From Leyella stercorea (GTDB lineage: Bacteria > Bacteroidota > Bacteroidia > Bacteroidales > Bacteroidaceae): DNA of 41,436 bases. Location: positions 1 to 41,436 of the forward strand of contig NZ_JADYUF010000032.1 in assembly GCF_021531655.1 (NCBI RefSeq), written 5' to 3'. Shown one piece after another: positions 39,593 through 41,436 of this stretch (the first letter of the stretch is position 1; the number at the start of each line of letters is the position of its first letter). Under the pieces are notes generated by a model. The model saw only the letters and a program-made list of their open reading frames with translations. It was not told the origin of the DNA and searched no databases. Made by a program: the position numbers and the translations under genes.

Positions 39593-40642
39593 ATGAGACA
39601 AGCAATATTAGTAGCCCCTAAGCACATTGAGTTCAAAGAAGTGGCAGCACCTAAGGCCGCAGACCTTAAGGAACACCAGATACTCGCCAACATCAAGCGC
39701 ATTGGCATCTGCGGCAGCGAGATCCACTCTTACCACGGACTCCATCCTGCCACATTCTATCCCGTTGTTCAGGGACATGAATATTCGGCTGTGGTTGTGG
39801 CATGTGGCAGCAAAGTGACGGTTTGCAAGCCTGGCGACAACATCACAGCACGCCCACAACTGGTTTGCGGAGAATGCAATCCTTGTAAGCGTGGACAATA
39901 TAATGTATGCGAGCATCTGCGTGTGCAGGCTTTCCAGGCAGACGGTTGCGCACAAGACTACTTCATTATCGACGACGACCGTGTGGTTAAATTGCCAGAG
40001 GGAATGAGTCTCGACTATGGAGCTATGGTTGAGCCTGCGGCAGTAGGCGCACATGCAAGCAACCGCACCGACGTGAAAGGCAAGAACGTTGTGGTAAGCG
40101 GAGCGGGAACTATCGGCAATCTTGTGGCTCAGTTCTGCAAGGCTCGCGGAGCAAAGCGAGTGCTCATAACAGATGTGAGCGACCTTCGACTTGCCAAGGC
40201 TCGCGAGTGTGGCATCGCCGACACTCTCAATATCACAAAGCGACCATTGAAGGAAGCTGCCAAAGAACTTTTCGGCGACGAAGGCTATCAGGTAGGCTTC
40301 GAGGTAGCTGGTGTTGAGTCTTCAATACGCTCGCTTATGGAGACTATCGAAAAGGGCAGCGACATCGTTGTTGTGGCTGTCTTTGCCAAGGACCCTGCTC
40401 TTAGCATGTTCCACCTTGGCGAGCACGAGCTGCGACTCATAGGCTCGATGATGTATCGCCACGAGGACTATCAGACAGCTATCGACTATGTATCGCGCGG
40501 CATTGTAAACCTCAAGCCTCTCGTTAGCAACCGCTTCGCTTTCGAGGAGTATGACGATGCCTACAAGTATATCGACACTCACCGCGAGACTTCAATGAAG
40601 GTGATCGTCGATCTTGAGCAGAAACCGAAGAACAATAGATAA
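39593..40642 (+). CDS. zinc-dependent sugar/polyol dehydrogenase (MDR family)
   Basis: ATG 39593 (MRQAILVAPKHIEFKEV) is chosen; a longer frame overlaps the transporter. Catalytic zinc ligands are Cys40 (GICGSEIHSYHG) and His62-Glu63 (GHEYS). The structural zinc site has Cys92, Cys95, Cys98 and Cys106. A Rossmann loop VVSGAGTIGNLVAQF is near residue 165. 349 residues. Resembles sorbitol/threonine dehydrogenases; it likely oxidises the sugar imported by the GPH symporter. Confidence 0.92.
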   Translation: MRQAILVAPKHIEFKEVAAPKAADLKEHQILANIKRIGICGSEIHSYHGLHPATFYPVVQGHEYSAVVVACGSKVTVCKPGDNITARPQLVCGECNPCKRGQYNVCEHLRVQAFQADGCAQDYFIIDDDRVVKLPEGMSLDYGAMVEPAAVGAHASNRTDVKGKNVVVSGAGTIGNLVAQFCKARGAKRVLITDVSDLRLAKARECGIADTLNITKRPLKEAAKELFGDEGYQVGFEVAGVESSIRSLMETIEKGSDIVVVAVFAKDPALSMFHLGEHELRLIGSMMYRHEDYQTAIDYVSRGIVNLKPLVSNRFAFEEYDDAYKYIDTHRETSMKVIVDLEQKPKNNR

Positions 40643-40692
40643 GACGAAAGGAAAAGTTGGATACATAAAAGTTAATTAAGTTTGAGTTTGTT

Positions 40693-40740
40693 GCCCGACA
40701 AGGAAGTGATCACGTATTGCCTCTCCTTGTCGGGCTTTTT
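40693..40740 (+). terminator. terminator after the dehydrogenase gene
   Basis: Perfect 11-bp arms GCCCGACAAGG and CCTTGTCGGGC, then TTTTT. Strong. Confidence 0.9.
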
Positions 40741-40775
40741 GCTTGATAAATCATCACCAATTAAAGAAAAAAGTG

Positions 40776-40783
40776 TAACTTTG
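40776..40783 (+). promoter_or_regulatory. -7 box of the sugar MFS gene
   Basis: TAACTTTG matches the -7 consensus and lies 48 nt before the ATG at 40831. Confidence 0.55.
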
Positions 40784-40830
40784 CATCATTATTTTAATAA
40801 TCCAACAATCAACTAATTTTAACAAAATCT

Positions 40831-41412
40831 ATGTCACATCAATCAAGCAAGAATTTCGCCATTCCCTTGGCGTTTGTCGGCTTAATGTTCTTCACGTTAG
40901 GATTTGCGTTAGGCATCAACTCTTTCCTAATCCCCGTATTGAAGGGGTCGCTCAATCTGTCTTCGGGAGTGGCCTACCTGCTGTTGGCAGCCACATTCAT
41001 TCCGTTCATTCTATTTGGCTATCCAGCCTCGCGCACCATTGCAGCAATAGGCTACAAGCGTACAATGGCTGTTTCGTTTGTTATCTTTGCCTTGGCATTC
41101 GTGGTGTTCGTGTTGTCGGCTAAGAACGAGAGTTTCATACTGTTTCTTGCTGCCTCATTTGTAAGTGGCACAGCCAATGCTTATTTGCAGGCTTCGGTAA
41201 ATCCCTATATCACAATTCTCGGCCCTATCGACAGTGCAGCACGACGTATCAGTATGATGGGAATATGCAACAAACTGGCGTGGCCTGTAGCTCCGTTGTT
41301 CTTTGCAGCCGTAGTGCCCGACAGTACCAACGTGCAGATAGCCGACCTCTACTTGCCGTTCTATACTCAAGTTTCGGATTTAGAATTCAAGCCGTTTGAG
41401 CATACTCTCTAA
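40831..41412 (+). CDS. sugar MFS transporter (FucP-like), broken after about 178 residues
   Basis: The first 178 residues (FAIPLAFVGLMFFTLGFALG, NSFLIPVLKGSLNLSSGVAY, PYITILGP) belong to the FucP/GluP sugar MFS family and span about six membrane segments. After ADLYLPFY the sequence changes abruptly (TQVSDLEFKPFEHTL) and stops at 41412, where a normal protein of more than 400 residues would continue. An insertion or rearrangement breakpoint near 41365 is likely. Confidence 0.82.
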   Translation: MSHQSSKNFAIPLAFVGLMFFTLGFALGINSFLIPVLKGSLNLSSGVAYLLLAATFIPFILFGYPASRTIAAIGYKRTMAVSFVIFALAFVVFVLSAKNESFILFLAASFVSGTANAYLQASVNPYITILGPIDSAARRISMMGICNKLAWPVAPLFFAAVVPDSTNVQIADLYLPFYTQVSDLEFKPFEHTL

Positions 41413-41436
41413 GTGCAGCCAATCTCTTGTCATTCT

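Overview
The window looks like a chromosomal segment from a Bacteroidales bacterium, most likely Prevotellaceae (Prevotella/Segatella). Three things point there: Bacteroidetes-type promoters (a TAnnTTTG -7 box about 19 nt after TTTG) before many genes; the gene set ilvB-ilvN-acyl-ACP thioesterase-ilvC, HU-HIG protein, GH84 and GPH/LacI sugar genes; and low-complexity intergenic repeats. All family names come from reading motifs by eye; no database search was run.

Layout. (1) 27-3163: ilvB, ilvN and an acyl-ACP thioesterase, ending in a strong terminator. Their usual partner ilvC lies about 24.6 kb away (27826-28875) with its own promoter. (2) 3390-11388: a DUF6266-like gene and repeats, then a type I restriction-modification locus (hsdR, hsdM, a DinD-RhuM fusion gene, hsdS). 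(3) 11361-12979: an ISL3/ISAon1-like IS that truncates hsdS. (4) 13171-21976: an AT-rich accessory block of 13 genes, all on the minus strand. From its 5' end: WYL regulator, small protein, PD-(D/E)XK nuclease with a Cys-rich insert, uracil-DNA-glycosylase-like protein, second PD-(D/E)XK nuclease; then a DNPH1-like nucleotide hydrolase; then three unknown genes; then a small protein, a membrane protein and two tandem proteins that resemble only the C-terminal domain of FtsZ. (5) 22227-23844: an IS5-like fragment, a complete IS4-family element and the right end of a second ISL3-like copy. (6) 23845-25072: an inverted, start-less hsdS cassette and a tyrosine recombinase, the far half of an hsdS shufflon. 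(7) 25235 to the end: GH84 hexosaminidase, ilvC, mgtC, a low-molecular-weight phosphatase, fur, a ModF-like ABC ATPase, ruvC, an MBL hydrolase, rsmG, an HU-like gene, amylase remnants, and a LacI / GPH transporter / zinc dehydrogenase / broken sugar MFS cluster.

How the parts work together. The most interesting object is the 13-gene block. Each of its four apparent transcription units begins with the same palindrome (TATGCC-N6/7-GGCATA), placed exactly 9 nt upstream of a TAnnTTTG -7 box. The first unit encodes a WYL-domain regulator. This strongly suggests one regulon, possibly an undescribed defence or nucleotide-surveillance system combining a uracil-glycosylase fold, a nucleotide hydrolase, two nucleases and a filament-like tubulin-superfamily pair. 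The block sits inside a phase-variable hsdS locus, bracketed by two same-orientation IS ends. It appears to have replaced the middle of the shufflon.
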